Positions 6,203 to 7,439 of a stretch of 7,439 bases of DNA are shown in pieces. Under the pieces are notes generated by a model that was given only the letters and a program-made list of their open reading frames with translations, was not told where the DNA came from and made no database searches. The translations under genes and the position numbers were made by a program. The DNA lies in the NCBI GenBank assembly GCA_009921765.1, contig RFXC01000205.1, positions 1-7,439 of the forward strand, written 5' to 3'. Positions within the stretch are counted from its first letter, which is position 1. Every line of letters starts with the position of its first letter. The stretch is from Betaproteobacteria bacterium (lineage in GTDB: Bacteria; Pseudomonadota; Gammaproteobacteria; Burkholderiales; Burkholderiaceae).

Positions 6203-6227
6203 TATTCAGGTCGCATTGACCTGAATA
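6203..6227. repeat. Perfect 10-bp inverted repeat, AT-rich stem
   Basis: TATTCAGGTC (6203-6212) and GACCTGAATA (6218-6227) are perfect inverted arms around the five-base loop GCATT. The element lies between the LysR stop (6249) and the NRAP start (6163), both on the minus strand. No T-run follows on either strand, so it is not a classical intrinsic terminator. It could be a transcription-factor operator for the NRAP gene or an RNA hairpin between cistrons. Its AT-rich arms stand out in the GC-rich surroundings. Confidence 0.65.
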
Positions 6228-6248
6228 ATCGATCGTCCTCGGGCCGTG

Positions 6249-7145
6249 TCAGTCCGTCGTGCAGTGGCGCAGGAACCCTTCGGCTGCGGCGCCCAGCTTC
6301 TTCGCCCGGTGCAGCACGATGGAGAGCGTGCGCTGCATCGGCGGCAGGGTTGTGGCAAGCTCCACCAGCCACCCCTCGGCGATCGCCTCCTTCACCGCCA
6401 GCCGCGACAGGCACCCCAGGCCCAGTCCTGCGGCCACGACGCGCTTGACCGCCTCGTTGCTCCCCAGCTCGAGCTCCACCTCCATCTGTGTCAGATGCGG
6501 GATCAGCCAGCGGTCCGAGGCTTCCCGAGTGCCAGAGCCGGGTTCGCGCAGGACCCAGGTGGCATGGTTCAGCTGGCGTGCGCCGGCGCGGCGTTCCGCC
6601 AACGGGTGGCCGGCGGCGGCGACCACGACGATCTCATCGCTGCGCCACTTGCTGACCGAGAGCTCCGGGTGGCTGTGGGTCCCCTCGATGAAACCGATGT
6701 CGGAGCGGAACGAGGCGACCCGCTCGAACACGTCATGCGTGTTGGCGATATCCAGCAGCACGTGGCTGCGCGGGTTCGCCTGCTTCCACCTGGCGATCAG
6801 CACCGGGAGCAGGTACTCGCCGATCGTGTAGCTGGCGGCCAGCCGCAGCGACGCCGCATGGGCCGCGGTGAACAGGGCTTCCGTCTCCACCGCCTGCTCC
6901 AGGATTCCGGCCGCGCGCGGCAGCAGGGCCCGCCCATTCTCGTTGATGACCAGCTTCTTGCCCACCCGGTCGAAGAGCTGCGCACCAAGCACGGCCTCCA
7001 GCTCGCCGAGCGCGTTACTCGCGGCCGACTGCGAGCGCGAGATCTCGTCGGCCGCGGCCCGCGTCGTGCCGCCGCGCGCCACCGCCGCGAACACCTCCAG
7101 CTGGCGCAGCGTGAGCTTCAGTCTCTGATCGATTTTCTGATTCAC
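6249..7145 (-). CDS. LysR-family transcriptional regulator (CysL/CbbR-like)
   Basis: 298 residues from a GTG start. Residues ~12-69 form the N-terminal helix-turn-helix (LTLRQLEVFAAVARGGTTRA and SQSAASNALGELEAVLGAQL). Residues ~98-297 form the two-lobed effector domain. The blocks LAASYTIGEYLLP (102-114), LREPGSGTREA (199-209) and GSNEAVKRVVAAGLGLGCLS (228-247) are typical of the CysL/YeiE/CbbR branch, whose members often regulate anion or one-carbon metabolism. It is divergent from the molybdopterin oxidoreductase start at 7198 with only 52 bases between, the usual arrangement for a LysR regulator and its target. The target gene is now truncated, so the regulator may be orphaned. The gene shows no defect. 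Effector unknown. Confidence 0.93.
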   Translation of the reverse strand: MNQKIDQRLKLTLRQLEVFAAVARGGTTRAAADEISRSQSAASNALGELEAVLGAQLFDRVGKKLVINENGRALLPRAAGILEQAVETEALFTAAHAASLRLAASYTIGEYLLPVLIARWKQANPRSHVLLDIANTHDVFERVASFRSDIGFIEGTHSHPELSVSKWRSDEIVVVAAAGHPLAERRAGARQLNHATWVLREPGSGTREASDRWLIPHLTQMEVELELGSNEAVKRVVAAGLGLGCLSRLAVKEAIAEGWLVELATTLPPMQRTLSIVLHRAKKLGAAAEGFLRHCTTD

Positions 7146-7188
7146 TGCGACCGGAATTATGCGGCACGCGAATCTGTGCGCTGTCTAG

Positions 7189-7200
7189 CATAAGCTTATG
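7189..7200. promoter_or_regulatory. 12-bp perfect palindrome in the divergent LysR promoter region
   Basis: CATAAGCTTATG is a perfect palindrome whose last three bases are the start codon of the oxidoreductase gene. A looser ATT-N12-AAT pattern, close to the T-N11-A form of LysR boxes, lies at 7156-7173. Both are in the short gap shared by the two divergent genes. Autoregulation by the LysR protein is plausible; binding is inferred from position only. Confidence 0.35.
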
Positions 7201-7380
7201 TTCAAGTTCCTCTCCAGCGAGCCGGTGCACGATGCAACCGCGAGCAGCACCGCGGACACCGAGGTCAAGACGACTACGTGCTACATGTGTGCCTGCCGCT
7301 GCGGCATACGCGTGCACCTGCGCGACGGGCAGTTCGCGCAGATACTCGATGAAACCGGTTGGCTTTCCCATGATGCGTGA
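7198..7380 (+). pseudogene. Molybdopterin oxidoreductase (formate dehydrogenase alpha-like), N-terminal fragment
   Basis: ATG 7198 opens a 60-residue frame. Residues 24-45 (KTTTCYMCACRCGIRVHLRDGQ) match the N-terminal [4Fe-4S] segment of bis-MGD molybdenum/tungsten oxidoreductases, with Cys28-x2-Cys31-x3-Cys35 as three of the four cluster ligands. The family continues with a glycine-rich block holding the fourth Cys, but here similarity stops after RDGQ (about 7332). The remaining 15 codons to TGA (7378-7380) read the antisense of a gltD start. A normal protein is 700 residues or more, so this is a non-functional fragment. It has no Tat signal, so the parent enzyme was probably cytoplasmic. 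LysR lies divergent upstream and an NRAP gene further on, consistent with remains of a formate dehydrogenase-type locus. Confidence 0.8.
7330..7371 (-). pseudogene. gltD: 5' end of a glutamate synthase small subunit gene (gltD), truncated
   Basis: From ATG at 7371-7369 on the minus strand the first 14 codons read MGKPTGFIEYLREL, the very characteristic N-terminus of NADPH-dependent glutamate synthase small subunits. The match may run two or three residues further (PVA). After that the frame continues as the antisense of the oxidoreductase fragment (QVHAYAAAAG) and no longer resembles GltD, which should lead into its cysteine-rich 4Fe-4S region. So 5' gltD sequence is joined head-on to a truncated oxidoreductase gene. 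The 68 bases upstream to the window end could include the stop of a preceding gene such as gltB, but that is not demonstrable here. Confidence 0.7.
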
Positions 7381-7439
7381 AGTTGGGGGGTGGGTGTGCT
7401 GCGTGGTGACAGGATCAGTTGCCGCCGACGCGCGAGAGG

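Noticed and set aside
5558..6448. Plus-strand frame of 296 codons across the NRAP copy B region
   Set aside because: Arg/Ala/Gln/Pro-rich translation with no domain. The minus strand explains the sequence with the carboxyltransferase remnant, NRAP and the LysR end.
6246..7193. Plus-strand frame of 315 codons opposite LysR
   Set aside because: Antisense of a complete, motif-bearing LysR gene.
7415..7438. Minus-strand tail reading LSRVGGN then TGA, perhaps the end of gltB upstream of gltD
   Set aside because: Seven residues are too few to identify; it is suggested only by the usual gltB-gltD order.

Overview
The window looks like the chromosome of a high-GC betaproteobacterium, most likely Burkholderiales. 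The reasons are GC-rich third codon positions, a Bug/TctC-type solute-binding protein inside an aromatic-catabolism cluster, and a phthalate-dioxygenase-reductase-type flavoprotein. No rRNA, tRNA, CRISPR array, transposase or intact insertion sequence was found.

Layout. The window opens with the last 45 codons of a PDR/VanB-type reductase (1-138, +). After about 130 bases with nothing recognisable comes a frameshifted copy of a nitrate-reductase-associated-protein (NRAP) gene on the minus strand (271-700). Next is an intact co-directional block on the plus strand: IclR regulator (823-1599), periplasmic Bug protein (1730-2695), Rieske oxygenase alpha subunit (2759-3964) and beta subunit (3961-4428, overlapping alpha by 4 bases). 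A roughly 350-base stretch of visibly lower GC with no recognised gene follows, then a TauE/SafE-family permease (4781-5536, +).

Right-hand part. From about 5.5 kb on, most genes are on the minus strand and several are broken. They are the frameshifted C-terminal end of a biotin-dependent acyl-CoA carboxylase carboxyltransferase subunit (about 5546-5802), a second and better preserved NRAP gene (5753-6163), a strong AT-rich inverted repeat, and an intact LysR regulator (6249-7145). Divergent from LysR is the first ~45 codons of a Mo/W-bis-MGD oxidoreductase of the formate dehydrogenase alpha family (7198-7380). It is cut off at a junction with the first ~14 codons of a glutamate synthase small subunit (gltD) gene running the other way (about 7330-7371).

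How it works together. Gene order and protein types of the 0.8-4.4 kb block match the start of the known terephthalate operon (tphR-tphC-tphA2-tphA3). The inferred job is uptake and ring hydroxylation of an aromatic carboxylate or similar aromatic acid under IclR control. The dihydrodiol dehydrogenase and reductase of a tph operon do not follow. The oxygenase active site has Glu at the usual bridging Asp position and a shorter His-His spacing than TphA2, so the substrate is probably not terephthalate. The flanks are a patchwork of truncated genes from unrelated pathways, which suggests repeated rearrangement (or, at the right edge, a possible assembly chimera) around an intact catabolic cassette.
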